Shown: piece after piece, positions 9,801 to 17,827 of the stretch
Layout: every line of letters starts with the position of its first letter
How positions within the stretch are numbered: the stretch's first letter is position 1
Source of the DNA: Psychrobacillus antarcticus
GTDB lineage: Bacteria > Bacillota > Bacilli > Bacillales_A > Planococcaceae
NCBI RefSeq assembly: GCF_029533155.1
Contig: NZ_JAIZDB010000007.1
Location: forward strand, 1-64,000
Direction: 5' to 3'
Length of the DNA: 64,000 nt
Made by a program: the position numbers and the translations under genes
Notes under the pieces: generated by a model
Seen by the model: the letters and a program-made list of their open reading frames with translations, nothing else
Databases searched by the model: none
What the model was told of the DNA's origin: nothing

Positions 9801-10583
9801 ATCATTTACTCCAGCTGGAGTAATGATTTGCTGAAGAGGTAGTCCATTGTCAGAAGAGATTTTTGTTATTTTAGTAGGTTGAATTTGTAATTCGCCACTG
9901 TATGAACTAACTTTACCTTCCAGTTCCACGACATCACCTGGATTTACATCTGCAGAAGGTGTGAATGCATAAATACCGCCTGAACTATCTTGAAGATAGA
10001 ATGCATTACCACCCCAGTATCCAGTGCCAGTTGTTACAGTACCTGTAATTTTGATTAATTTGGTTGGATCCGTTACAGCTCGTGCTGCAGCAATATTTTG
10101 CATCAATTCTGCTTCAGGAGCTTCAGGAGGAGTATCTCCATCAGAAATTATCGTGTGAGCAGAAGGGCTTTTAAGACCAGGAACAGAGAAGTATGCCTCT
10201 AATGAGCCTGTCACCGTTACTTCTGCTTTGAAATTTTCTGGATTGTCTTTTAAATTCAGTGCAGTTCGAATGGCCCCGGTTGGTAATTGAACTGGTAAAA
10301 TGTTGGATGGATTTGTTTCATTAGGTGAATCTGCTAAACCGATATTTGTAGCTGCTGTAAAAGGGGCTTCCTGCTTGTAGGAAGTTCCAGAGTTAGCAGT
10401 TCCAACGATGTAACCTTGTACAGTTGCCGTACCTGTGTTATTTGTAATTGCTTCTGACACACTAATTGGTTCAGCTGCTTGAACACTAGGTGCAACTATA
10501 AACGGTACAAACATGGAAACTACTAATATAAAGGAAGTGATTACCTTATTATAAGCATGATTCCAAATACTCTTTTTCGACAT
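6852..10583 (-). CDS. large secreted endonuclease, YhcR/ExeM type
   Basis: 1243 aa from ATG 10583 (GAAGGAGTAGATAAA ribosome site); longer frames upstream lack one. Signal peptide 1-36, cleavage after VQA. Then: a DUF6359-like N-terminal region; OB-fold repeats of the YhcR type (~160-240, ~430-530); a chitobiase-C-like module (~358-415, IYYTLDGSTPSTNSTLYTAP); an endonuclease/exonuclease/phosphatase domain at ~694-996 with N699, E736, H859, D912/N914 and SDHDP (D987, H988) all present; a bacterial Ig-like module; and a basic C-terminus. No LPXTG anchor is visible, so it is probably released or held by charge. It would degrade extracellular DNA/RNA for nutrient scavenging. Confidence 0.88.
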   Translation of the reverse strand: MSKKSIWNHAYNKVITSFILVVSMFVPFIVAPSVQAAEPISVSEAITNNTGTATVQGYIVGTANSGTSYKQEAPFTAATNIGLADSPNETNPSNILPVQLPTGAIRTALNLKDNPENFKAEVTVTGSLEAYFSVPGLKSPSAHTIISDGDTPPEAPEAELMQNIAAARAVTDPTKLIKITGTVTTGTGYWGGNAFYLQDSSGGIYAFTPSADVNPGDVVELEGKVSSYSGELQIQPTKITKISSDNGLPLQQIITPAGVNDEAQGERVTINNVAITNLTKINDFGTFEFTATHENGESVVIRNDNRNGLDYDTFTQRYKEGDLVHVSGIASIFNTTYQVKTLSLDSFELVNKPAVYTDIYPGTVTEGTEISLISPIENAAIYYTLDGSTPSTNSTLYTAPITLSKNTTIKAIAISDATSDVFTFTYNVLKTSNLTIRDIQGQTHFSEYEGAVVQEITGVVTHLYNSANFVIQDVNPDEDNTTSEAIIVNKASNGLAIGDLVTVAGTVEEWYYEGYSDMRVNDLSITRIRATSATKSGTAELPAPLVIGEDIFPPTEIIDNDGLTIFDPLEDGIDFWESVELMRIAVPNARVIGPQAYGEIPVIAGNSTNTQFNVLGGINISSNDYNPEKILVLTGNEKYDAKSGDYYTGDIVGVMGFGFGNFKLWTEESTLPTITRIEKPTVVRDIVPTENKLTVAAYNVENFSTNTENTPDEKVAKIAKSFVENMKSPDIITLVEVQDNDGPTASGNTDASASYERLIAAIVAAGGPTYAWTDIAPEYDQDGGQPGGNIRVGYLYNPDRVSLTEGTKGSSTDKVAWDENGNLTLNPGRVLDLPQGNTRKPLAAQFEFQGEKVVVIGAHLNSKGGDQPLFGKNQPPFLGSETERIELATMINNFIQAGLEKDSDLNVIVAGDMNDFEFTPTLAALKGGILTNMVEKVPAGDRFSYYYQGNNQVLDHILVTNNLANKTVVDMIHINANYMDIHGRASDHDPILIQVDLSEPETKTLAADKTAFELEIGQQSNIKLIETSTKQDGTTTTKNITSEAIYSNFDSKIISVDKGVIIAKSAGTTNITAAYGDNSVTITVTVQSDKDGEAVITEDEVDTSKKVITVDGSVMHNAGDVNIRFTKEATSKINAANKDVVIELINGTFLITAKNFDVLAASGQFTLHLDYHIPPGLLKEKNKHKIKDELKLKDMTFLDSNNKPITTGFSDYFIITTEGNKVTTEEASYDQKSKKWKFKKLSN

Positions 10584-10608
10584 TTTATCTACTCCTTCAA
10601 CAAATTTG

Positions 10609-10704
10609 TATTTCGGATAGATTATAGCAAAAGAAAATGACAGGATTGTGTTAGATTTGTAAAAATTAAAATATTCCAATAAAAACAGGTGAGAAGTAGG
10701 TAGA
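10609..10704. repeat. ~95-bp direct repeat, copy A (promoter region of the nuclease gene)
   Basis: Starts ATTTCGGATAGATTATAGCA and ends CAGGTGAGAAGTAGGTAGA; about 80 percent identical by eye to copy B at 12889-12984, in the same orientation. Read on the minus strand it supplies the region upstream of the nuclease gene, with a TATAAT at about 10622-10627 but no good -35, which suggests activator-dependent transcription. TTTACA-, TAACAC- and CTGTCA-like hexamers precede it, loosely like a Pho box, with irregular spacing. Confidence 0.75.
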
Positions 10705-11043
10705 GTTAATTACTTCCTAATAAAAATTAACTATTTTCTATTGAATCTAAAGTTCTGTTAAAATGTATAATTTAGTATTATAAACACCCCTGCACCAGAA
10801 GCGATTTTAACAATTGCATACAACTCACTATTCTTATAAGTAAAGTACCAAAACACCCACCTAAAATTTGGCATTTGGATAAATCTGATAGGATTTATTG
10901 TAAGTGATTTATTTTACAAGAAACTGAAAAAACACAATTATTTGTTTTCCGTGAGATACTTGAAACCGAGATAATTTAACCGATAACTATAAAGGATATT
11001 AAAGGTTTTATATGAGAAGATTACTTGAGAGGAATGGAAGAGA
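10705..11043. other. intergenic region, nothing clear
   Basis: AT-rich upstream region of the second receptor gene. No hairpin with a T run, no reading frame with a ribosome site, and no repeat that I can see elsewhere in the window. Confidence 0.5.
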
Positions 11044-12726
11044 TTGGTGAATTTTAAAAGTATCAAAAGTAAGTTGCTATTTGCGTTTACACTAGTTATT
11101 TTTGTAGTCATCCTGTTGGGTGTTTATAATATTTCTGTGATCATGAAGGGCAATAATGAAGCAAAAAATATTGTAGAAAAAGAGCTGCCGTTATTAATTG
11201 CCAATGAGCAGATGGCGTTAACAATGGCAAATCGGATATCGACTGCCCGTGGTTATGTATTATTCGGTGGGGACTTCAGAGATCGCTTCGATGCATATAC
11301 AGAACAAGGGAAGCAGTATGAAGGGGTCATTAGGGGCATACATGATTCTGAAGCATTTGACCAGCTGATTGAGGAGACGGTCGCTTGGCGGAAGATGATT
11401 GATACTAAGGTCTTTGATGAATATGACAGAGGAAACAAAGAAGCAGCACTACGAAATTTAGAAGCGTCCGCTGATGCAGTACGTCAAATAATGGCTGACT
11501 ATGAGGAAGTGGCGAAAAATAGTGAAGAGACTATCAAGAAAACGGAGCAAGATATAATAGCTGGAGGGGAAGCTACGCTACGGATCGTAACAATCGTTAC
11601 CATAGTAGTCATTTTATTTAGCATAGCCATAGCTGTTTTAACTGCCAATACGATAACCAAACCGGTAAAAGTGGTAATGGAACGGATGAATAGGATTGCG
11701 CAAGGCGATTTAAGTGGAAAGTCTATTGAAACAGAGTCTAAAGACGAAGTGGGTCAACTTATACATGCTACAAATGAGATGAGTAATAATATGCGTCAGT
11801 TATTAAATGAAATCAATATTGTTTCTGAATCCGTAACGGGGCAAAGTGAAGAGTTAATCCAGTCTTCTGATGAGGTAAATGCAGCTTCCCATCAGATTGC
11901 TGTTACAATGCAAGAACTAGCTATGGGTATAGAGGGAGAGGCTAAGAGTGCGACCGAATTGGCAGTAATTATGGAATCCTTTACACGTAAAGTGGCAGAA
12001 GCCAATGAAAAAGGTGTGAATATTCAACTTTCTTCAAGTGAAGTACTTGCGATGACCTCAGAGGGTAGTCAATTAATGAAATCTTCAAATGAACAAATGG
12101 TTAAAATTGACCAAATTGTGCAAGAAGCTGTTAAGAAAATCCAAGGATTGGATACCGAGTCCCAAGAAATATCCAAATTGGTTGTCGTGATAAAGGAAAT
12201 CGCCAATCAAACAAATTTGTTGGCCTTAAATGCAGCAATTGAAGCGGCTAGAGCAGGTGAACATGGTAAAGGTTTTGCTGTTGTAGCAGAGGAAGTGAAA
12301 AAACTTGCAGAACAGGTAACTGTTTCTATAACTGATATTACAGACATTGTGACGAATATCCAAAATGAATCAAGTTCTGTAGCAAGATCATTGCTAGAAG
12401 GTTATGAAGAAGTGGAAAAAGGAACGGATCAAATAAATGTCACGATGGAGACATTCAATGGAATCAGCAGTGCTGTGACAGAAATGATTAATCTCATTCA
12501 AACCGTCACAGAGAACTTATCCAACATCGCAGCAAACAGTCAGGAAATGCGTGGATCTGTTGAGGAAATTGCAGCAATCTCTGAAGAATCATCTGCAGCA
12601 GTAGAGCAAACTTCTGCATCCTCGCAACAAACAAGCAGTTCGATGGAAGAAGTAGCAGGCAGCTCAAAACAACTAGCCGAACTTGCTGAAAAATTAAACG
12701 GATTAGTACTGCAATTTAAGCTTTAG
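11044..12726 (+). CDS. methyl-accepting chemotaxis protein, four-helix-bundle sensor
   Basis: 560 aa. The start may be TTG 11044 or the adjacent GTG 11047, served by GAGAGGAATGGAAG. TM1 at ~8-31; a ~150-residue helical extracellular sensor of the 4HB_MCP type ([16 protein letters not shown]); TM2 at ~185-207; HAMP ~205-258 ([20 protein letters not shown]); signalling domain with the tip [19 protein letters not shown] and [19 protein letters not shown]. It controls CheA/CheW signalling. The gene lies between two copies of a ~95-bp repeat and is otherwise alone. Confidence 0.93.
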   Translation: MVNFKSIKSKLLFAFTLVIFVVILLGVYNISVIMKGNNEAKNIVEKELPLLIANEQMALTMANRISTARGYVLFGGDFRDRFDAYTEQGKQYEGVIRGIHDSEAFDQLIEETVAWRKMIDTKVFDEYDRGNKEAALRNLEASADAVRQIMADYEEVAKNSEETIKKTEQDIIAGGEATLRIVTIVTIVVILFSIAIAVLTANTITKPVKVVMERMNRIAQGDLSGKSIETESKDEVGQLIHATNEMSNNMRQLLNEINIVSESVTGQSEELIQSSDEVNAASHQIAVTMQELAMGIEGEAKSATELAVIMESFTRKVAEANEKGVNIQLSSSEVLAMTSEGSQLMKSSNEQMVKIDQIVQEAVKKIQGLDTESQEISKLVVVIKEIANQTNLLALNAAIEAARAGEHGKGFAVVAEEVKKLAEQVTVSITDITDIVTNIQNESSSVARSLLEGYEEVEKGTDQINVTMETFNGISSAVTEMINLIQTVTENLSNIAANSQEMRGSVEEIAAISEESSAAVEQTSASSQQTSSSMEEVAGSSKQLAELAEKLNGLVLQFKL

Positions 12727-12791
12727 TATTAGGTACCAGTCACCTGGGAAGTTAAAATCCCATTCTGACAATTATGTTGTTGGATACAAAT

Positions 12792-12829
12792 AGCCTCGTG
12801 GAGAGAATATCTCCGCGGGGCTTTTCTTT
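12792..12829 (+). terminator. intrinsic terminator of the chemotaxis receptor
   Basis: AGCCTCGTGGAGA pairs with TCTCCGCGGGGCT (G-U pairs) with a 5-nt loop, followed by TTTTCTTTTT. Confidence 0.85.
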
Positions 12830-12888
12830 TTAATAGATAACCGAAATCAAATAGAATAATATGCACAGAGGTAACTATAAAAAAATTA

Positions 12889-12984
12889 TATTTCGGATAG
12901 ATAATAGCAAATGAATATGACAGGATTATATGGGATTATTAAAAGTTTAAATATTTCAGTAAAAACAGGTGGGAAGTAGGTAGA
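12889..12984. repeat. ~95-bp direct repeat, copy B
   Basis: ATTTCGGATAGATAATAGCA to CAGGTGGGAAGTAGGTAGA, matching copy A at 10609-10704. On the minus strand the -10-like TATTAT is kept, but no coding sequence follows; it points at the 3' end of the receptor gene. The 335-bp gap 12727-13061 holds only two terminators and this repeat. Confidence 0.75.
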
Positions 12985-12994
12985 TAAGTTAGCA

Positions 12995-13032
12995 TAAAAA
13001 ATCAAGAATCAGACTGCTGATTCTTGATTTTT
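12995..13032. terminator. bidirectional terminator closing the mevalonate operon
   Basis: Perfect stem AAAAAATCAAGAATCAG / CTGATTCTTGATTTTTT, loop ACTG. It lies 30 nt beyond the stop of the HMG-CoA lyase gene. Confidence 0.9.
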
Positions 13033-13061
13033 TAAATTTGTTAATTTATTTTCTTTCTTAA

Positions 13062-13976
13062 TTACTTATGTTGAGATTCATAATATTTCACGCTATAACT
13101 ATCTAAAGGTTTTTGTAGTTTATCTTGTATATACAGTGCGGCTGTATTGAGTTTGACTGGATCTATATTTGTTTTTATACCCATATTTGTGAGCATGTAG
13201 TTTAAGTCATCAGTTGCCAAGTTGCCAGATGCTCCTGGAGCGTATGGACATCCGCCCAAACCACCCAGAGAGCTATCGAATTTTGAAATACCCATCTCCA
13301 ATGAAGCCAGTGCATTTGCTAAAGCAGTTCCACGGGTATTGTGAAAATGCATTGCAATATTTTCCGCGGGGTATCGTTTAAGAAGTTGCTCTAAAACTTG
13401 CTTCACTTGAACGGGATTAGCAATCCCGATAGTGTCACCTAATGATAATTCATTTATGCCCATTTCAAACAAGGAATCTGCTAATCGAATTACTTGATCA
13501 ATTTCTATATTTCCTTCAAAAGGGCAACCGAAAACTGTTGAAATATATCCTCGAACCGTTTTATTAATCGAAATACTTTCTTTAACAACTTCAGATAAGA
13601 CAATCTCTGTTTCTGAAATAGTTTTATTAATATTTTCCTTATTATGAGTCTCACTAGCAGAGATGAAAACAGCGATTTCATCAATACCACTTTCTAATGC
13701 TCGGAATAACCCTTTTGTATTTGGAACAAGGGCAGCATAAGTGACGTCTGGATTTTTCTTAATATGTTTTGCTACATAATCTGCATCCGAAAGTGCTGGG
13801 ATCCAAGTCGGATTTACAAAAGAAGTTACCTCTATATAATTTAACCCTGTATTAGATAAGTGATCTATCCATTGTATTTTATCGTCTGTTGGAATAAATG
13901 TAGTTTCATTTTGTAATCCATCGCGTGGTCCTACTTCTCTAATGCTTACATTTTTAGGGGAATTTTGTATTGTCAT
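13062..13976 (-). CDS. mvaB: hydroxymethylglutaryl-CoA lyase
   Basis: 304 aa, full length. Splits HMG-CoA into acetyl-CoA and acetoacetate. TIM-barrel of the HMGL-like family with REVGPRDGLQNE at 13-24 (R18, D19), metal ligands H210 and H212 (MHFHNTRG), and the catalytic Cys243 in the signature GLGGCPYAPGASGN. The ribosome site AAAGGAGA precedes ATG 13976; the gap to the upstream permease gene is 19 bp. As the last gene of the operon after a class II HMG-CoA reductase, it fits mevalonate breakdown rather than leucine breakdown. Symbol follows the Pseudomonas mevalonii operon. Confidence 0.9.
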   Translation of the reverse strand: MTIQNSPKNVSIREVGPRDGLQNETTFIPTDDKIQWIDHLSNTGLNYIEVTSFVNPTWIPALSDADYVAKHIKKNPDVTYAALVPNTKGLFRALESGIDEIAVFISASETHNKENINKTISETEIVLSEVVKESISINKTVRGYISTVFGCPFEGNIEIDQVIRLADSLFEMGINELSLGDTIGIANPVQVKQVLEQLLKRYPAENIAMHFHNTRGTALANALASLEMGISKFDSSLGGLGGCPYAPGASGNLATDDLNYMLTNMGIKTNIDPVKLNTAALYIQDKLQKPLDSYSVKYYESQHK

Positions 13977-13995
13977 ATTAAAAATCTCCTTTTAT

Positions 13996-15351
13996 TTATA
14001 TTCCGAAGAGGGTCGTCATAATCCAAGTTGAAGCATAGAAAATCATAAATTGTACACCAGCCCCAATTCCAAGAATGCGATTTAGAAGACCACCAACTGC
14101 TGCCACTGTGAACGTAAGTACAATACCAACAAGTTGTGCTTCGTGGAAGGCAAGTAAACAAGCAAGTCCAATGAACATAGCAACAATAGCTTCTTGACTT
14201 ACAAGCTTCATCACTAGTACAGAAGCCTTTCTTGCATAGTTCATAGAAAAAGGATAGGCGATTAACGAAGCAATAATGAGTCCAATTGCACCGTAAAGGA
14301 AAAATTCCCATGAAGTTAGGTAGGTATGCAAATTATTTATAGGGTCGACAGTGAATACTGGTGGTGCGTTAAATAATGGTGACCCTGGACCAAGAGCAAC
14401 AGGACTTAGTGGAATCCCAAAAGCTATTAATGGGATGATTACTTCTGCGATATACGTAGACTCTGTTACCCCATTCATTACTGCTAAACTAGTAGTAGAC
14501 TTCTTATAGGCACCTTTTGTACGGGAACCGACAATTTCACCCATTAGGGAAGTCATTCCTACAGGACTAAAAACAAAAGTAAGAGAAGAAATAAAAGTTG
14601 TAATGGAAGTGAATACTTGTTGTCTTCCAGTTAAAATTTTAAAAGGGTTCGGAAAGTATCCTTTCCACGTTTTTGTTTCAGGAGCCAGATGATATTCTTT
14701 AGGTTTATCTCTTTCAATAGTCTTTCTAGCACTAGAGGAAGTCGCGAATAATAGATCACAAAAAATCGGACCTATAGCAATTCCTAAAAAGAAACTGATA
14801 GATAAATGCTTATCGAGTATACTAAAACTCACTAAATCTAAACTTTTAATAAAGAAAGCAAATGGAATAATCATTAAAACACTTACCCATTTACCTTTAG
14901 AGAAAAAGGCAATTAAAATAGCGGCTAGTGTAAAAATTATTCCTGTTGATGACTTGAAGAAGTCAGCGAATTGACCCAAAAACTGGCCTAATAGAACAGC
15001 AGTTGGTAAAGCGATAAATGCACCAATAATTCCACCTGAAATCATTTTCCTAAGCGCTATATGTGGCATACCCATTCTTCTTAAAGTATTCGCATGATCT
15101 ATTAATGGAACAGCTGTAGTATCACCGGGTATACCCATTAATGCAGTTGGTACGGCATGTGTAAGATGTTTTGCTAGAACTGCTGCCATAAAAAATGAAA
15201 AAACGGCAGCTGGAGGTGCACCAAGAAGGATTACTAACAAAGTAAGTGGGACCATAATAGCTGTCTCATCAGTACCAGATATTAATCCTATTAAAGAGAA
15301 GACAATTGCACCAAGTAATGCAAATAAAATAGCTGTAATTAGTAAACTCAT
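13996..15351 (-). CDS. TctA-like membrane permease
   Basis: 451 aa, strongly hydrophobic with about ten or more membrane segments. The two halves carry the motif style of the tripartite tricarboxylate transporter large subunit (N-half GLISGTDETAIMVPL and ALMGIPGDTTAVPLIDHA; C-half GVTESTYIAEVIIPLIAFGIPLSP). The start ATG overlaps the upstream small membrane gene by 4 nt, so the two are translationally coupled. No TctC-type binding protein is in the window. In this operon the likely cargo is mevalonate or a related hydroxy-acid; that is inference from context. Confidence 0.8.
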   Translation of the reverse strand: MSLLITAILFALLGAIVFSLIGLISGTDETAIMVPLTLLVILLGAPPAAVFSFFMAAVLAKHLTHAVPTALMGIPGDTTAVPLIDHANTLRRMGMPHIALRKMISGGIIGAFIALPTAVLLGQFLGQFADFFKSSTGIIFTLAAILIAFFSKGKWVSVLMIIPFAFFIKSLDLVSFSILDKHLSISFFLGIAIGPIFCDLLFATSSSARKTIERDKPKEYHLAPETKTWKGYFPNPFKILTGRQQVFTSITTFISSLTFVFSPVGMTSLMGEIVGSRTKGAYKKSTTSLAVMNGVTESTYIAEVIIPLIAFGIPLSPVALGPGSPLFNAPPVFTVDPINNLHTYLTSWEFFLYGAIGLIIASLIAYPFSMNYARKASVLVMKLVSQEAIVAMFIGLACLLAFHEAQLVGIVLTFTVAAVGGLLNRILGIGAGVQFMIFYASTWIMTTLFGI

Positions 15352-15794
15352 TTCTTCTGCTCCTCTCTAAGTGCAAGAAAACTATTTAAAACTCCGAATT
15401 CTTCCAATTCTTTCTTAGTGATTGGATCATTTTCAATTAGTTCTAATTCTTCCAGAGGATCTAATTGTAAATCTTTAAAAACTTGTCTCATACTTTCAGA
15501 AGAGGTTTCTTCTTCAACTAGTATTCTTTTTGGTTTAAAAAGAATGGAACAAAATACTAAAGAGACAACACTACCTAAAATCCCAATAAGCAATGAGTAA
15601 GAAGCTACCATACTTTCACTAGCGATAGAAGGGAGTAACCAAAGACCGATATTGTAACCTCCTAAACTAATGCCTACGCTTATTAAAACCGCGAAAAGTA
15701 ATTGATTTGGTAGAATTGTATCTCCAAGTATTTCTAAATATGTTTTTGTTTTTTTATTGAAATCATTAGTTGGTGATTTATGGTTATTTGCCAT
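15348..15794 (-). CDS. small membrane protein, possible TctB-like partner
   Basis: 148 aa from ATG 15794, which lies 1 nt after the stop of the HMG-CoA reductase gene and has AGAGGTG inside that gene's end; an upstream GTG (15803) has no room for a ribosome site. Two predicted membrane segments (about 31-53, LFAVLISVGISLGGYNIGLW, and 65-88) flanked by polar ends; the C-terminal third is acidic. TctB subunits normally have four segments, so this would be a reduced version or an unrelated accessory subunit. Its tight coupling to both neighbours suggests it works with the permease. Confidence 0.65.
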   Translation of the reverse strand: MANNHKSPTNDFNKKTKTYLEILGDTILPNQLLFAVLISVGISLGGYNIGLWLLPSIASESMVASYSLLIGILGSVVSLVFCSILFKPKRILVEEETSSESMRQVFKDLQLDPLEELELIENDPITKKELEEFGVLNSFLALREEQKK

Positions 15795-15795
15795 C

Positions 15796-17064
15796 CTATT
15801 CACCTCTTTGAGTTGCTTTAGTTATTTCTAAGATACGGTCATATCTAAGGTCTTTCTCTTTTACAGCTTGTGCGACGATTCTATCTATATCTGATTTTTT
15901 TGCGCCAGCCATTACTGCTAAGTTTCTAGCATGTAAAGACATGTGACCTTTTTGAATGCCTTCAGCAGATAAGGCCCGTAATGCTGCAGCATTCTGTGCT
16001 AGTCCTGCAGCTGCTATACAACCTGCAAGTTCTTCAGCAGAGCTAGCTCCCATTACTTTAAGGGCAGCTTGTGCAACCGGATGTGTTTTCGTTGCTCCAC
16101 CAACAATCCCAACAGCCATTGGTAATTCAATAGAACCGGATAAGTTGCCATCCGCATTTATTTCCCATTTTGTTAAAGATTTATATTGTCCAGATATAGA
16201 AGCATAGGCATGTGCTCCGGCTTCTACTGCACGAGTATCGTTTCCAGTTGCCAAGACTACAGCAGAAATTCCATTCATTATTCCTTTATTGTGGGTAGTT
16301 GCTCGATAAGGATCATAATCCGCAAATTCGAAAGCGCTTACAATGTTATCGACAACCTCTTTGCCACCAAGTGCCTCTGTTGAAAAAATTGCTCTTGCGC
16401 GAACAAGTCTAAGGTCTGCTAAATTAGATATTATTTTTAATACAACTTTACCACCAGTAATTGTCTCAATAGTTGGAGAGACTGCTTCTGCCATTGTGTT
16501 AACAGCATTTGCACCCATTGCATCTTTGGTATCTACAATTAGATGAATTACTAACATTATTTGAGAGTTAGTTGGAATAATATGAACTTCTATTTCCTTA
16601 GCCCCTCCACCTAATGAAACCAATGTTGGATCTTGCAAATTACAATAAGCTAAAATTTCTTCTTTATGTTCAAATATTTTGGCTTTTGCAGCATAAGGAT
16701 CTGCCACACTTAATACCTGAATTTGACCACGCATGATTGTTCCACTCATTGACGTGAAAAAACCACCATGTTCATAACTAGCTTTTGCTGCATTACTAGC
16801 AGCAGCTACAACAGAAGGTTCTTCCGTAGCCATTGGGATAAACATATCTTTTCCATTAATTTTAAAGTTGGTTGCAATCCCAAGTGGAATTCCTATTTGT
16901 CCAATTACGTTTTCTATCATTGAGTCTGCTAAATCCATCGAAAGTGGATTCTCCCCAGATAAATGCTTTAACTGATCATCTGTTAAATTGCGACCTTCCG
17001 TAACAATATCAAATCTTTCTTTAGGTGATAAACGATAAAATCCTGGAACTCTTGTGTTTGACAT
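15796..17064 (-). CDS. mvaA: class II hydroxymethylglutaryl-CoA reductase (degradative)
   Basis: 422 aa from ATG 17064; AAGGGGTG is placed for this codon, not for the ATG three codons upstream. Interconverts mevalonate and HMG-CoA. Class II motifs and catalytic residues are present: ATEEPS (E82), DAMGANAVNT, HNKGIMNG (K260), GND (D276) and GHMSLHARN (H378), equivalent to E83, K267, D283 and H381 of the P. mevalonii enzyme. First gene of a four-gene operon ending with HMG-CoA lyase, so the expected direction is oxidation of mevalonate to HMG-CoA, as in mevalonate-using bacteria. Cofactor preference cannot be told by eye. Confidence 0.92.
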   Translation of the reverse strand: MSNTRVPGFYRLSPKERFDIVTEGRNLTDDQLKHLSGENPLSMDLADSMIENVIGQIGIPLGIATNFKINGKDMFIPMATEEPSVVAAASNAAKASYEHGGFFTSMSGTIMRGQIQVLSVADPYAAKAKIFEHKEEILAYCNLQDPTLVSLGGGAKEIEVHIIPTNSQIMLVIHLIVDTKDAMGANAVNTMAEAVSPTIETITGGKVVLKIISNLADLRLVRARAIFSTEALGGKEVVDNIVSAFEFADYDPYRATTHNKGIMNGISAVVLATGNDTRAVEAGAHAYASISGQYKSLTKWEINADGNLSGSIELPMAVGIVGGATKTHPVAQAALKVMGASSAEELAGCIAAAGLAQNAAALRALSAEGIQKGHMSLHARNLAVMAGAKKSDIDRIVAQAVKEKDLRYDRILEITKATQRGE

Positions 17065-17080
17065 GACATACACCCCTTAT

Positions 17081-17125
17081 TTTTGTGTAGTAGTATTCAA
17101 CAAAGTTGAATGCTATTACACAAAA
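17081..17125. promoter_or_regulatory. 45-bp dyad, likely operator of the mevalonate operon
   Basis: Two 21-nt arms (TTTTGTGTAGTAGTATTCAAC and its near-exact complement, 2 mismatches) around AAA, ending 17 nt upstream of the mvaA start and overlapping the -10 box. It is the obvious binding site for the upstream XRE-cupin regulator, or a leader hairpin that masks the ribosome site. Confidence 0.65.
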
Positions 17126-17151
17126 ATACATTAATAATTATTATTTGTAAA
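17123..17151 (-). promoter_or_regulatory. SigA-type promoter of the mevalonate operon
   Basis: On the minus strand TTTACA (17151-17146) and TATTTT (17128-17123) with a 17-nt spacer. The -10 overlaps the edge of the dyad, so a bound regulator would block initiation. Confidence 0.5.
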
Positions 17152-17263
17152 TACCAAATCTAAAATTTATTCAGAAATCGAAGTAAATTCAAAAAATAGA
17201 GAAATAATTATTAATGAGGATTAGTAAATATGTGAAAGGTAAAAATACGGTTAGTTCCTTAAA

Positions 17264-17827
17264 TTAAAGGGGGGTATTTTGTATAAAAAATGTCAGCACT
17301 TTTGCTTCCTTGTTCTTATCTGCCGAAAGAAAAATATGAGGAGTGTTTCCTTCGAAATAAGCACTATCACCCTGTTCTAAGTAATGTAACTCCCCATCAT
17401 AATAAAGGTTGATCGATCCGTTTAGAATATAAATAAACTCGTCTTCACTATGGGTAAATGGCGTTACATATTCAGCTTCAGGTAGGACGGTGACTATTAC
17501 TGGTTCTACTTTACTAAAGCGAGGACGATTTGCGAGAGCTTCATAAGTATAACCAATGTCTTTATTTCCAATTTTTAATTTTTTGTCCTTGCTTTTCACT
17601 ATGGATAATTTATTGAGTAGATTGGACTCCAAAAACCAAGACAAGGGAGTATCTAGCTCTTGTGCTATTTTAGATAGAGTTGCCACAGCAGGGGCGGCTT
17701 GTCCATTTTCTATTTTTGAAATATGGCTTTTCGTAAGACTGCATCTTTCCGCTAGTTCTTGTTGAGTTAAAGTCTTGTTTAATCTAGCTTCCTTAACCTT
17801 TTTTCCAATAGTATGTTGAAGATAAAT
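17264..17827 (-). CDS. XRE-family regulator with C-terminal cupin domain, ATT start
   Basis: 187 aa if started at the ATT codon 17827-17825, 8 nt after AGGAGG; the frame is closed by a TAG just upstream. The first ATG/GTG/TTG in frame is a GTG at 17686, which would delete the DNA-binding domain. The N-terminus is an intact Cro/CI helix-turn-helix (TLTQQELAERCSLTKSHISK, then ENGQAAP); residues ~110-180 are a cupin (FTHSEDEFIYILNGSINLYY, LEQGDSAYFEGNTPHIF). Such regulators sense small molecules. It sits upstream of and in the same direction as the mevalonate operon, so it is the probable controller. Confidence 0.75.
   Translation of the reverse strand: MYLQHTIGKKVKEARLNKTLTQQELAERCSLTKSHISKIENGQAAPAVATLSKIAQELDTPLSWFLESNLLNKLSIVKSKDKKLKIGNKDIGYTYEALANRPRFSKVEPVIVTVLPEAEYVTPFTHSEDEFIYILNGSINLYYDGELHYLEQGDSAYFEGNTPHIFLSADKNKEAKVLTFFIQNTPL

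Noticed and set aside
10609-10704. Pho box upstream of the nuclease gene
   Set aside because: Hexamers resemble TTAACA but spacing is 9 and 11 nt rather than a regular 11; kept only as a remark.
13973-14311. Cys/Trp-rich minus-strand frame
   Set aside because: Lies wholly within the TctA-like permease gene in another frame; typical shadow of a membrane protein.
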